The translations under genes were made by a program, and so were the position numbers. From Bacillota bacterium (lineage in GTDB: Bacteria; Bacillota; UBA4882; UBA8346): DNA of 64,000 nucleotides. The stretch covers positions 89,966-153,965 of the forward strand of contig JAEZFP010000041.1 in the NCBI GenBank assembly GCA_023417475.1, written 5' to 3'. Under the pieces are notes generated by a model that saw nothing but the letters and a program-made list of their open reading frames with translations, made no database searches and was not told the DNA's origin. Below are positions 31,666-39,708 of this stretch, piece after piece (positions within the stretch are counted from its first letter, which is position 1; each line of letters opens with the position of its first letter).

Positions 31666-32451
31666 CTACCAATCGCCGCTCGCGCCGCCGCCGCCAAAAT
31701 TGCCACCCCCGCCGCTAAACCCACCGCTGTCGGAACTGCCACCGCCACCAAAGCCACCCCCACCGGACCAACCGCCGCCGCCGCCGCCGCCACCCCAATA
31801 CCAAGGTTCGCTAAAGCCCCGGCGGTACCGACCTTGGCGCATCCGGTTACTCCGGTTGCCGTTGAACGTAACCCACCCCGCAATGATCAACGCCACGATC
31901 CAAGCGACCGGCAACGACCGGTCGCGACGTTGGGGCGCCGGGGCCGGTTCATTTAAACCTTGATAATCCGGACTGATCGCTTGGATCAGCGAAACTACCC
32001 CGGCCTGTAATCCGCCGTAATAATCTCCGGCTTGAAACCGCGGACTGATGACCGCGCGAATGATTGTGCCGGCCCGACCGTCGGGGACTACCCCTTCCAA
32101 GCCGTACCCTACCTCAATCCGGACTTTCCGTTCCATCTTGGCGACAAACAGGATAATGCCATTATCTTTGCCTTTTTGACCCGGCTTGTTCAACGTGAAC
32201 AATTCTTCCGTAAATTCGACCAGTTCCCGGTCTTCCAAACTGGGTACCGTCACAATCACGATCTGATTGGTGGTTGCCTGATGGTAACGTCCCAATTCCT
32301 GAGCTAACGCTTGCTGTTCACTGGAACTCAACAACCCGGCCTGATCAGTCACATACCGGGAAAGCTGAAAGGGTTCCAATGCCCAGGCCGAGCCGGCCAA
32401 AGTCATCACCAAAAGAAAGGCGACGATCGCGGAGATCCATCGCTTGTTCAT
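31666..32451 (-). CDS. Secreted, membrane-anchored TPM-domain protein with Gly-rich tail
   Basis: The 261-residue product starts at the ATG at 32451 after GGAGGCATATCA. It has a signal peptide (MNKRWISAIVAFLLVMTLAGSA) and an extracytoplasmic TPM domain (about 30-170) with YVTDQAGLLSS and VEVGYGLEGVVPDGRA-type blocks (here IRIEVGYGLEGVVPD). A transmembrane helix follows near 190-205 (LPVAWIVALIIAGWV), then a cytoplasmic tail of Gly, Ser and Trp repeats. This YgcG/BA42-type layout always goes with LemA. A role in envelope stress has been proposed elsewhere; here it is inference. Confidence 0.88.
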   Translation of the reverse strand: MNKRWISAIVAFLLVMTLAGSAWALEPFQLSRYVTDQAGLLSSSEQQALAQELGRYHQATTNQIVIVTVPSLEDRELVEFTEELFTLNKPGQKGKDNGIILFVAKMERKVRIEVGYGLEGVVPDGRAGTIIRAVISPRFQAGDYYGGLQAGVVSLIQAISPDYQGLNEPAPAPQRRDRSLPVAWIVALIIAGWVTFNGNRSNRMRQGRYRRGFSEPWYWGGGGGGGGWSGGGGFGGGGSSDSGGFSGGGGNFGGGGASGDW

Positions 32452-32536
32452 TGATATGCCTCCTAAAAAATCGCTAAAAAGCAAGCCAGAGAAGTTCTCT
32501 GGCTGCCGCTGATCGTGCTGCGCTTTGCGCCGCGGT

Positions 32537-33112
32537 TTAGTCGAACTTAACCGTCGGATTTTCTTTGGCGCTTTGCGGGACTTCAAAATATTCCATCTTT
32601 TGCAGACCCATCATACCCGCGAAAATGCTGCCGGGGAAGAGTTGCACTTTATTATTATACTCTTTTACCAAGTCGTTATAACGCTTTCGTTCAACCGCCA
32701 AACGATTTTCGGTGCCTTCCAGGTTATCCGTCAACCGGTTGAACTGTTCGTTGGCTTTCAGTTGCGGATAGTTTTCCACCACCACCATCAAGCGGCTTAA
32801 CGCGGTTTCCAATTGAGCGTTGGCGGCCGCTTTCTCCCGGATATTGCCGGCTTGCATCATCCGCCCCCGCGCGTCGGCGATATTGGTGAAGATATCCTTT
32901 TCATGTTTCGCATAACCCTTCACCGTGTTGACCAGGTTGGGAATTAAATCATGCCGCCGTTGCAGCTGATTATCCACCTGTTTCAACTGGGCTTCCACGT
33001 CATTTTTAAGGACCGTGACACTGTTATAAAAAGAGAAATACATTCCGACCGGAACCATGACCAACAAAAGTAAAACAACCAAAACACCAATTCCGATAAC
33101 CCACTTATTCAA
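32537..33112 (-). CDS. lemA: LemA-family protein
   Basis: A 191-residue protein has an N-terminal membrane helix (WVIGIGVLVVLLLLVMVPVGMYF) followed by a long four-helix bundle. Family blocks are NDVEAQLKQVDNQLQRRHDLIPNL near residue 36, LMVVVENYPQLKANEQF near 108, the segment LEGTENRLAVERKRYNDLV near 125 and the ending FPGSIFAGMMGLQKMEYFE. The bundle is predicted outside the membrane or at its surface. It heads an operon with two TPM proteins. Confidence 0.95.
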   Translation of the reverse strand: MNKWVIGIGVLVVLLLLVMVPVGMYFSFYNSVTVLKNDVEAQLKQVDNQLQRRHDLIPNLVNTVKGYAKHEKDIFTNIADARGRMMQAGNIREKAAANAQLETALSRLMVVVENYPQLKANEQFNRLTDNLEGTENRLAVERKRYNDLVKEYNNKVQLFPGSIFAGMMGLQKMEYFEVPQSAKENPTVKFD

Positions 33113-33419
33113 ATATCATCCCTCCTAATCACCTAAACGCAAGCCTGGCCGAAAAGTTTCGCACCCATCGCAAGTACTTACATTGTAACATAAGCCCGTC
33201 AGCAAAGAAACAACAGCCGTCGATCGCTCCGGCCGAAACAACGACCAGAATTAATCCTTTGGGAAATACCCCCCAGGAGTGAACTCCTGGGCTGAAGTCT
33301 AAATCCTTCTCAACCCCTCCGGGGTGGGATACCTTCGAAACCAAAAGTATGGCATAGTCTTGCTGTAGAACTGTAGTCCCGTCTTTGTCACTCGCCCGCT
33401 ACGATCGGCCTCACTTGTT
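33113..33419. other. Intergenic stretch with a repeat-type hairpin
   Basis: About 300 bases upstream of lemA. It contains CCCAGGAGTGAACTCCTGGG (33272-33291), a perfect inverted repeat of the kind found in dispersed intergenic repeats, next to CCCCTCCGGGGTGGG. An open frame of 71 codons on the minus strand crosses these repeats and is taken as chance. Confidence 0.55.
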
Positions 33420-33425
33420 TATAAT
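33420..33425 (+). promoter_or_regulatory. -10 box of a possible orphan RNA
   Basis: A perfect TATAAT stands 17 bases upstream of the left arm of the inverted repeat at 33443. A good -35 hexamer is lacking, so the promoter is unproven. Confidence 0.35.
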
Positions 33426-33442
33426 ATTGGCCGAGAGGAACC

Positions 33443-33611
33443 TTGCCGGATTGCTTGTCTGCCTGAATACCCATACGCGTCGTCAAAAGACGAACAGTGC
33501 AAGGAGGGACCGAGTGAGGACTGGAAGCGTACTGGATGTACGCTGAAGCCCGGAACGACCGACCGACGCGGCAATGGGCGTCTTTTCACGGCGCAACAAG
33601 CAATCCGGCAA
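33443..33611 (+). ncRNA. Candidate structured non-coding RNA bounded by 15-bp inverted repeats
   Basis: The 169-base segment starts with TTGCCGGATTGCTTG and ends with its exact reverse complement. Inside, CCCAT and GCGTCG can pair with CGACGC and ATGGG, an AGCGTAC/GTACGCT hairpin sits near 33530-33545, and AAAAGACG can pair with CGTCTTTT outside that helix, which would make a pseudoknot. There is no open reading frame or U-run end. It may be a large structured RNA (for example of the raiA type known from sporulating Bacillota) or a palindromic mobile element. I cannot settle which. Confidence 0.55.
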
Positions 33612-33637
33612 ACTCAACTGAACTCCTACCACTCTTC

Positions 33638-33674
33638 CATATAAAAAACGCCGCCAACCTCTGTCAGCAGCGCT
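33638..33674 (-). terminator. Probable terminator of serC
   Basis: The minus strand reads AAAGCGCTGC, a loop, GCGGCGTT and then TTTT, with two G-U pairs in the stem. It lies 25 bases after the serC stop. Confidence 0.6.
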
Positions 33675-33699
33675 TTAAAAACATATCCTTAAACCTCAA

Positions 33700-34788
33700 T
33701 TACCCGTTGCGTCTGGCGAAATCTTGCATCAGTTCGGCCAGCGCCTGACATCCCTCCGCCGGCATCGCGTTATAAATCGACGCGCGCATGCCGCCCACCG
33801 AGCGGTGTCCTTTGATCCCAACCAAGTCGGCCTGTTTCGCCTCGCTGACAAACGCCGCTTCCAACTCCTCATTGGGCAGCCGAAAGGTGACATTCATCAA
33901 CGACCGGTCTTCTTTCCGGGCATGACCGCGATAGAACCCGTTGCTGTTATCAATCGCATCGTAGATATATGCGGCTTTCTCCTGATTCAACTTCGCCATG
34001 GCCGTGACGCCGCCGTTGGCTTTAACCCACTTCAACACCAGGTTCACGATATAAACCGCAAAGGTCGCCGGAGTATTGTAAAGCGAGTTGTTCTTGGCAA
34101 ACGTCCCGTACCGGAAGATGGCCGGCAGGTTTTTATTGGCCTTTTCCAGCAGCTCCGGACTGATCATCACCACGGTCACACCCGACGGGCCGAGATTTTT
34201 CTGCGCACCCGCGTAAATCAGCGCGAACTTGGAGACATCGAACGGCCGCGCTAAAATATCGCTGGACATATCCGCAACCAGCGGCGTTCCCGGAAACTCC
34301 GGCAAGGTCGCCCATTGGGTGCCAAAAATTGTATTATTGGAGGTAAGGTGGACATAAGCGCTGTCTTGACTGAGTTTTATCTCAGAGCGGGCAGGAATCC
34401 GGTCATAATTGGTCGCTTGCGTACTGGCAGCCACATTGACGGTACCGACCCGCGCGGCTTCTTCATACGCTTTCTCGGCGAAACTGCCGGTTAAGATATA
34501 GTCGGCAACCGATCCGGCGGGTAAAAAGTTCATCGGGATCAAGGCAAATTGAGCGCTGGCTCCGCCGCCCATAAACAGCACTCGATAATCGGAAGGGGCA
34601 TTTAAAAGCTCTTTAAACAAGCTTTCCGTCTCGTTATGTAATGCTTCATAGTCCTTACCGCGGTGACTGACTTCCAGGATCGACATTCCGGTCCCTTTAA
34701 AATCCAACAGGTCCCGTTGGGCTTCCTCCAAGACTGACAACGGCAGGACAGCCGGCCCGGGATTAAAGTTATAAACGCGCTTACTCAA
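33700..34788 (-). CDS. serC: Phosphoserine aminotransferase
   Basis: SerC converts 3-phosphohydroxypyruvate to phosphoserine in serine synthesis and also works in vitamin B6 synthesis. The 362-residue PLP enzyme starts at a TTG at 34788, eight bases after GAGGAGG, so the product begins just before RVYNFNPGPAVLP. Marks are MSILEVSHRGKDY near residue 42, LFMGGGASAQFA near 75, the aldimine Lys in YAGAQKNLGPSGV near 197 and GHRSVGGMRASIYNAMP near the C-terminus. The partner serA and serB are not adjacent. Confidence 0.96.
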   Translation of the reverse strand: MSKRVYNFNPGPAVLPLSVLEEAQRDLLDFKGTGMSILEVSHRGKDYEALHNETESLFKELLNAPSDYRVLFMGGGASAQFALIPMNFLPAGSVADYILTGSFAEKAYEEAARVGTVNVAASTQATNYDRIPARSEIKLSQDSAYVHLTSNNTIFGTQWATLPEFPGTPLVADMSSDILARPFDVSKFALIYAGAQKNLGPSGVTVVMISPELLEKANKNLPAIFRYGTFAKNNSLYNTPATFAVYIVNLVLKWVKANGGVTAMAKLNQEKAAYIYDAIDNSNGFYRGHARKEDRSLMNVTFRLPNEELEAAFVSEAKQADLVGIKGHRSVGGMRASIYNAMPAEGCQALAELMQDFARRNG

Positions 34789-35019
34789 ACTCCAAACCTC
34801 CTCTAGTCTTCTCTCAAAAAATAAGTCCGACAAAACTTGTTCTCATTATAACTGCTTGCTATCTATTCTTCAAGCGACTTCACAGAATTTTCATTAACGC
34901 CGTAGCTGTTTTGTATGACAAAACGGCGCAATTTATTAAACAAGTGTTCCGGCAGAAGTTTGGGAATAATCATGCCAATTTCGGGCGATTTCGCCATCTT
35001 GCCCCGCCCCACTTGGGCT

Positions 35020-35052
35020 AAACAAAAAACGCCTTGCATGCAAAGCGTTTAC
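35020..35052 (-). terminator. Terminator of the ArsR gene
   Basis: AAACGCTTTGCA pairs with TGCAAGGCGTTT, followed by TTTG on the minus strand. It overlaps the stop codon of the regulator. Confidence 0.8.
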
Positions 35053-35348
35053 GGTTCTTGGCTGTCGCGCAACAACACGCGGACCACCGCTTGGATGGTG
35101 GGATTGGCCACCTGATAAAAGACTTCCAGCCCTTCGCGGCGGCACTTTAAAACCCCGGTGACGCGCAGTTTCGCCAAATGTTGCGAGAGGGTTGACTGGG
35201 GAATTCCCAAACAAGACTGCATATGGTTGACATTGCATTCGCCTTTGTCCATCAGACCCCGCACAATGCAGAGTCGGACCGGATGGGCGATGGTCTTTAA
35301 AATTTCGGCTTTTTCACTTAATAATGTCATATCGTCCGGACGTTCCAT
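35049..35348 (-). CDS. ArsR-family transcriptional regulator
   Basis: A 99-residue winged-helix protein is read from the ATG at 35348, preceded by GCGGAGG. It shows EKAEILKTIAHPVRLCIVRGL at the N-terminus, the recognition helix block CLGIPQSTLSQHLAKLRVTG and the wing CRREGLEVFYQV. Cys residues in CIVRG, ECNVNHMQSC and KCRRE could sense metals or redox state, but the set fits no single studied metal site. No obvious target gene is next to it; serC and a GGDEF gene flank it. Confidence 0.85.
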   Translation of the reverse strand: MERPDDMTLLSEKAEILKTIAHPVRLCIVRGLMDKGECNVNHMQSCLGIPQSTLSQHLAKLRVTGVLKCRREGLEVFYQVANPTIQAVVRVLLRDSQEP

Positions 35349-35419
35349 AATTCCTCCGCCAACATCCCGTTCAGTATTACGCTGATTATTACTATAATAC
35401 AATATACTACCGTAGAAAA

Positions 35420-36862
35420 CTATGTTTCATACTGAAAAAGGTTGAGATTGTCATCATGGCGGTTCTGCGCTTTGGCGACACAGACCTGATTGCGTCCGGT
35501 ATTTTTGGCTTCGTAAAGCGCCACGTCGGCGAGGTATAACAAGCGTTCATAATTATCGGCGTCAATTGGATAACACGCCAAACCGGCGCTGATGGTGACC
35601 GGAATCCGGGTCCCGTCGTCGCTGACGAACTGATGGTCGCTGATCAATTTGCGGATTCGTTCGGCAAACACCAACGCCTGGTCGCAATCCATCCCCGGCA
35701 GGATCACCACAAACTCTTCGCCGCCGTAGCGGGCGACCACGCCTTCGGGCCCCGCCGCCTCGCGAATCAAAGAAGCCGCCGTCTTTAATACCACATCGCC
35801 GCATAAATGGCCGAACCGGTCATTGACGATTTTAAAATAATCGATATCCAAAATGATGACGGACACCTCGCCCGCGTGACTGTAAAAGAGCTCGTCCACA
35901 TAGTTCATGAGATACATCCGGTTAAAAACACCGGTGAGATTATCGTAAATCGCCATCTGTTTCATCCGGGCGTACAGAAAGGCGTTTTCGACGGATAAAC
36001 TTAATTCCTGGGCGATGAGCCGGGCAAAATCCACCAAATCCTCGGTGACGCTATCCAACAGTTCTTGTTCGAACAACATCACGCCCAACACTGACCGGCG
36101 GCCAATCAACGGGACGGCGACATAATTTTTAAACTGACCCGCCCAAGCCTCCATGCTTCGATTTTTATAGGTATGAACGACTTTTTGATGAAAAACGTGG
36201 GCCAAGAGATGGGCGGAGTCGAGCGCAACCTCCTGCGGCAGATCCAAATCGCTGATAATTCCCGAACAGGCGCAGCTTTGCAAATTTTCGCCTTTATCGT
36301 CGATCAGATAAATACAACAAAATTTACAACCCAAAACCCCAATCACAATGTCAACCGCTTTCTTCAACAGACTTTCCGAGTCTAACTCACGGCTGATCTC
36401 TTCCTGAATCAACTGCAGCGTATACGCTTGGGCATATTTTTCTTCCACTTGCATATTGGAGAACTGCAGCTGGCGGTAATTGGACTCCAACTCCCGGCGC
36501 GATTGCTCCGTTTGGGCTAGAATCCGGAGAAAAGCCTCGCGAAGCTCTGTCAATTCATCATGGTGGGGATCGGTTGCCAAGCGGGCTTCCCGTCCTTGGA
36601 GAATCCGGGTTAAATAATTATGCAAATCCGTTATCCGGTGGGTGATCGAATGGTAATACGCCCAGATCGTCCAGGCGGTCGCCACGAAAACGCCTCCGAA
36701 CAATACCATCAGCACCATATAGTGCTCCGTCACATATTTTATCCGTAACACGAAAAGGTAGGGCGGGTACGCCGGGCTCGCAAGCAACAAGCCAACGATC
36801 AGCACTGAAGGTATCATCGACAATAAACCAATAAGCACCAATGACTTATTGCGTAGTCGCAC
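35420..36862 (-). CDS. Membrane-bound GAF-GGDEF diguanylate cyclase
   Basis: A 480-residue protein has two N-terminal membrane helices (about residues 10-32 and 48-72) with a short external loop. A HAMP-like or coiled linker (to about 165) leads into a GAF domain (about 165-300, LQLIQEEISRELDSES to LVDFARLIAQEL) and a GGDEF domain. The active-site loop GGEEFVVILPG has the Glu variant normal for active enzymes, preceded by IILDIDYFKIVNDRFGH. No inhibitory RxxD site is clear and no EAL domain is present. It should make cyclic di-GMP in response to a signal bound by GAF. Confidence 0.93.
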   Translation of the reverse strand: MRLRNKSLVLIGLLSMIPSVLIVGLLLASPAYPPYLFVLRIKYVTEHYMVLMVLFGGVFVATAWTIWAYYHSITHRITDLHNYLTRILQGREARLATDPHHDELTELREAFLRILAQTEQSRRELESNYRQLQFSNMQVEEKYAQAYTLQLIQEEISRELDSESLLKKAVDIVIGVLGCKFCCIYLIDDKGENLQSCACSGIISDLDLPQEVALDSAHLLAHVFHQKVVHTYKNRSMEAWAGQFKNYVAVPLIGRRSVLGVMLFEQELLDSVTEDLVDFARLIAQELSLSVENAFLYARMKQMAIYDNLTGVFNRMYLMNYVDELFYSHAGEVSVIILDIDYFKIVNDRFGHLCGDVVLKTAASLIREAAGPEGVVARYGGEEFVVILPGMDCDQALVFAERIRKLISDHQFVSDDGTRIPVTISAGLACYPIDADNYERLLYLADVALYEAKNTGRNQVCVAKAQNRHDDNLNLFQYET

Positions 36863-36908
36863 TCAATAACCCCCCATTTCGATGATTTCTGCTTAGAAAA
36901 TAGCTTTT

Positions 36909-36985
36909 GGCCGATGTCGTCACCTAGCTTATTTTCTTAATTCGCTTGCGCGAGCGGTAGCTAGCGTGGACGACTGCTTAGAAAA
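36909..36985. repeat. Dispersed repeat module A, copy 1
   Basis: The block begins GGCCGATGTCGTCACCTAG, includes AATTCGCTTGCGCGAGCGG and ends GCTAGCGTGGACGACTGC. Copies occur at 43906-43980 and 49648-49746. It joins module B directly at the shared sequence CTTAGAAAATA. Confidence 0.85.
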
Positions 36986-37216
36986 TACGTTGAATGCGCT
37001 TCTGTCCACCCAGACCTAAAGGTCAGGGCTAAGTTGAAAACCGATCTCAAGCCCTGGCGGGCTGGGTGGCGCTTCGAAGCTTTTGCCGAGCCCTGGCGGG
37101 GCTTTAGAATGGTTTTGATAACCTTAGCCCTGTCGTTTACGGCTGGGCGGAGATGGCACCATCATTTTCTTCCCTTCGCTTGCCCCGGCCTGCCGGGGTG
37201 GCGGACTACCTAGAAA
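36986..37216. repeat. Dispersed repeat module B, copy 2
   Basis: About 200 bases are nearly identical to 27095-27306. It contains CAGGGCTAAG with its inverse CTTAGCCCTG and a GC-rich tail (CTTGCCCCGGCCTGCCGGGG) followed by GGCGGACTACCTAGAAAAT. Confidence 0.85.
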
Positions 37217-37427
37217 ATAGCCTTCGCTTGTTCCAAATTGTTAGCTCTTGAGAAAATGTCCCATGGCCCCCCCTCTTTTCCACCGCTTCGAACCGGCTGT
37301 CATTCAAAAGAGAGGGGGATTGTAAAAAGTTGGATCAAGTATTCGCTATCGAAGGGGGGTGAGTCGCGCCACCATTTTCATTCCTTCGCTCTCCCCAACA
37401 AGGCGGGCTGGGCGACTGCCTACAAAA
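37217..37427. repeat. Dispersed repeat module C, copy 1
   Basis: The block starts CTTCGCTTGTTCC, contains CCATGGC, the pair CCCCCTCTTTT..AAAAGAGAGGGGG and GATCAAGTATT..GCTATCGAAGGGGGG, and ends with the tail CATTCCTTCGCT..GGGCGACTGCCTA. A second copy lies at 43685-43897. It runs directly on from module B. Confidence 0.85.
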
Positions 37428-37452
37428 AAACCCGGCCGAGGCCGGGTTTTTG
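37424..37452 (-). terminator. Terminator of groESL
   Basis: AACCCGGCC and GGCCGGGTT form a nine-base stem with a two-base loop and seven T on the minus strand, directly after the groEL stop. It overlaps the end of repeat module C. Confidence 0.9.
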
Positions 37453-37469
37453 ACAAACGTTTGTTGCGA

Positions 37470-39095
37470 TCAATCCATTCCCATTCCGGGCATTCCGCCA
37501 GGTCCGGGCATCATCGGTTTTTCTTTCTCAGGGAGGTCGGTGACCAAGCATTCGGTGGTCAACAACATCGCGGCGATACTCGCGGCGTTTTGGAGCGCGC
37601 TGCGGGTAACTTTAGCGGGGTCGACAATACCGGCTTCAACCATATTGACGAATTGGTTGGTCAATGCATTGTACCCTTTGCCAAATTCCAGCGAGCTGAC
37701 TTTCTCCACGATAACGGAACCTTCCACGCCGGCGTTGTAAGAGATCTGACGCAGCGGTTCGGATAAGGCTTTGCGAACCAGTTGAATACCGGTTGCGACA
37801 TCGCCGTTTTCTTGAATCTTGTCAAGAACCGGAGCGATCTGCAGTAAGGTCACGCCGCCGCCCGGCACCACGCCTTCTTCAACCGCGGCGCGGGTCGCGG
37901 AGAGCGCGTCTTCAATCCGGTGTTTCTTCTCTTTCATCTCGGTCTCGGTCGCGGCGCCCACTTGGATCACGGCAACACCGCCGGAGAGTTTGGCGAGACG
38001 TTCTTGGAGTTTCTCACGGTCATAGTCGGAGCTGGTATCTTCGATCTGAACCTTGATCTGATTGATCCGGTTTTTGATCTCTTGCGCGTCGCCACGGCCG
38101 TCAACAATGGTGGTTTCTTCTTTGGTGATCTTCACTTGACGAGCGGTACCGAGCATTTCAACGGTAGCGTTCTCCAAGGTCAAACCAACTTCTTCCGAAA
38201 CAACCTGACCGCCGATGACGGTTGCGATATCGCTGAGCATAGCCTTACGACGATCGCCAAAGCCCGGAGCCTTCACAGCAACGACATTCAACACGCCGCG
38301 CAATTTGTTCACGACTAAGGTCGCCAAGGCTTCGCCTTCAACATCCTCAGCAATGATCAAAAGCGGTTTGCCGCGTTGAATGATCTTCTCCAGGATCGGC
38401 AGCAAATCTTTGATCATGGAGATCTTTTTATCGGTAAGTAAGATGTAGGGTTCGTCAAGCACCGCTTCCATCCGTTCGGTATCGGTGGTCATATACGGTG
38501 ATACATAGCCGCGGTCAAATTGCATTCCTTCGACTACTTCCAGGTTGGTGCCAAAGGTTTGGGACTCTTCAACGGTGATAACGCCGTCTTTACCGACCTT
38601 TTCCATGGCTTCGGCGATCAAAGCGCCGATTTCTTCGTCGGCAGCGGAGATCGAAGCGACATGGGTGATATCTTGTTTGGAGTCAACCGGTTTGCTGACT
38701 TTTTTGATTTCGGTCACAACCGCGGCGACGGCCTTTTCGATGCCCTTTTTGAGGATCATCGGGTTGGCGCCGGCGGCGACGTTCTTTAACCCTTCACGGA
38801 CCATCGCTTGCGCCAGCAAGGTCGCGGTAGTGGTTCCGTCACCGGCGATATCATTGGTTTTGGTCGCTACTTCTTTGGCGAGTTGCGCGCCCATGTTTTC
38901 AAACGGGTTTTCCAACTCGATCTCTTTGGCAATGGTCACACCGTCATTGGTGATGGTCGGTGAACCATATTTCTTATCTAATACGACGTTGCGTCCTTTG
39001 GGGCCCAAGGTAACTTTAACAGCATCAGCCAAGGTGTTGACGCCGCGTTCCAGCGCATGACGCGCATCTTCTGCAAACAAAATTTGTTTTGCCAT
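37470..39095 (-). CDS. groL: Chaperonin GroEL
   Basis: The 541-residue 60-kDa chaperonin forms the folding ring. It has LGPKGRNVVLDKKYGSPTIT with the catalytic region DGTTTATLLAQAM near residue 87, DRGYVSPYM near 197, the apical domain and the ATP-binding GGGVTLLQIAP near 414. It ends in a GGMPGMGMD tail typical of the family. It follows groES by 28 bases in the usual operon under CIRCE control. Confidence 0.99.
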   Translation of the reverse strand: MAKQILFAEDARHALERGVNTLADAVKVTLGPKGRNVVLDKKYGSPTITNDGVTIAKEIELENPFENMGAQLAKEVATKTNDIAGDGTTTATLLAQAMVREGLKNVAAGANPMILKKGIEKAVAAVVTEIKKVSKPVDSKQDITHVASISAADEEIGALIAEAMEKVGKDGVITVEESQTFGTNLEVVEGMQFDRGYVSPYMTTDTERMEAVLDEPYILLTDKKISMIKDLLPILEKIIQRGKPLLIIAEDVEGEALATLVVNKLRGVLNVVAVKAPGFGDRRKAMLSDIATVIGGQVVSEEVGLTLENATVEMLGTARQVKITKEETTIVDGRGDAQEIKNRINQIKVQIEDTSSDYDREKLQERLAKLSGGVAVIQVGAATETEMKEKKHRIEDALSATRAAVEEGVVPGGGVTLLQIAPVLDKIQENGDVATGIQLVRKALSEPLRQISYNAGVEGSVIVEKVSSLEFGKGYNALTNQFVNMVEAGIVDPAKVTRSALQNAASIAAMLLTTECLVTDLPEKEKPMMPGPGGMPGMGMD

Positions 39096-39123
39096 ATTTA
39101 TCCCTCCTCTTTATCAGGTCAAA

Positions 39124-39411
39124 TTATTGCACGATCGCCAAGATGTCGGTCTCTTTGAGAACCATATATTCTTCGCCGTCGAGTTTAACTTCGGTGCCGG
39201 CATATTTTGCGAACAATACCGTGTCGCCTTCTTTGACATCCAACGCTAACCGTTGACCGTTTTCCAACACCTTGCCGGAACCTACCGCCACCACTTTGCC
39301 GGTTTGCGGTTTTTCTTTGGCGCTATCCGGGAGCACGATGCCGCTCTTGGTTTTTTCTTCGCTCTCAACCACTTTAATTACGACTCTTTCACCTAAGGGT
39401 TTAATATTCAT
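39124..39411 (-). CDS. groES: Co-chaperonin GroES
   Basis: The 95-residue lid of the GroEL ring is read from the ATG at 39411 after GAGGAGGGAAATTC; upstream codons in the frame overlap the CIRCE leader and are not needed. It shows MNIKPLGERVVIKVV, the mobile loop EEKTKSGIVLPDSAKEKP and the beta-barrel segment DTVLFAKYAGTEVKLDGEEY. It is the first gene of the operon. Confidence 0.98.
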   Translation of the reverse strand: MNIKPLGERVVIKVVESEEKTKSGIVLPDSAKEKPQTGKVVAVGSGKVLENGQRLALDVKEGDTVLFAKYAGTEVKLDGEEYMVLKETDILAIVQ

Positions 39412-39446
39412 GAATTTCCCTCCTCTCGAAATTGTGGAACTTGTTA

Positions 39447-39473
39447 TTAGCACTCATCGATGGCGAGTGCTAA
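39447..39473 (-). promoter_or_regulatory. CIRCE operator for HrcA
   Basis: TTAGCACTC, nine bases and GAGTGCTAA form a perfect CIRCE inverted repeat, 36 bases upstream of groES and just after the predicted start site. HrcA bound here represses groESL without stress. Confidence 0.98.
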
Positions 39474-39485
39474 TCTCTAAAATCG

Positions 39486-39514
39486 ATTTTATATAACTAA
39501 TGGCAGAATGGCAA
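39486..39514 (-). promoter_or_regulatory. groESL sigma-A promoter
   Basis: The minus strand reads TTGCCA (39509-39514), 17 bases, TAAAAT (39486-39491). The predicted start lies at the edge of the CIRCE element. Confidence 0.75.
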
Positions 39515-39708
39515 CATCGTCCAAGCGGCAAATAATTTACCATAAGGCGATATAGGTTAATTATTGAAATCTAGCTATTTATTTCTTCACTATAATTCAA
39601 TTTACTCTGTTTTTCATGCTATTTTCAAGAAATTAGGGCAAACTAAACGTATCCCGCTACAATTAACCGGGAGTTAGCGGAGGCCAATCATTTAAATCGG
39701 AGCCGACC

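Noticed and set aside
31189..31956. 255-codon plus-strand frame opposite the TPM genes
   Set aside because: It is antisense to two well-supported TPM genes; its Pro/Ala-rich part mirrors the Gly-rich tail.
33129..33344. 71-codon minus-strand frame upstream of lemA
   Set aside because: It crosses palindromic intergenic repeats and has no ribosome site.
37205..37460. Plus-strand frames downstream of groEL
   Set aside because: They are read through repeat modules B and C and the groEL terminator; no ribosome site or family match.
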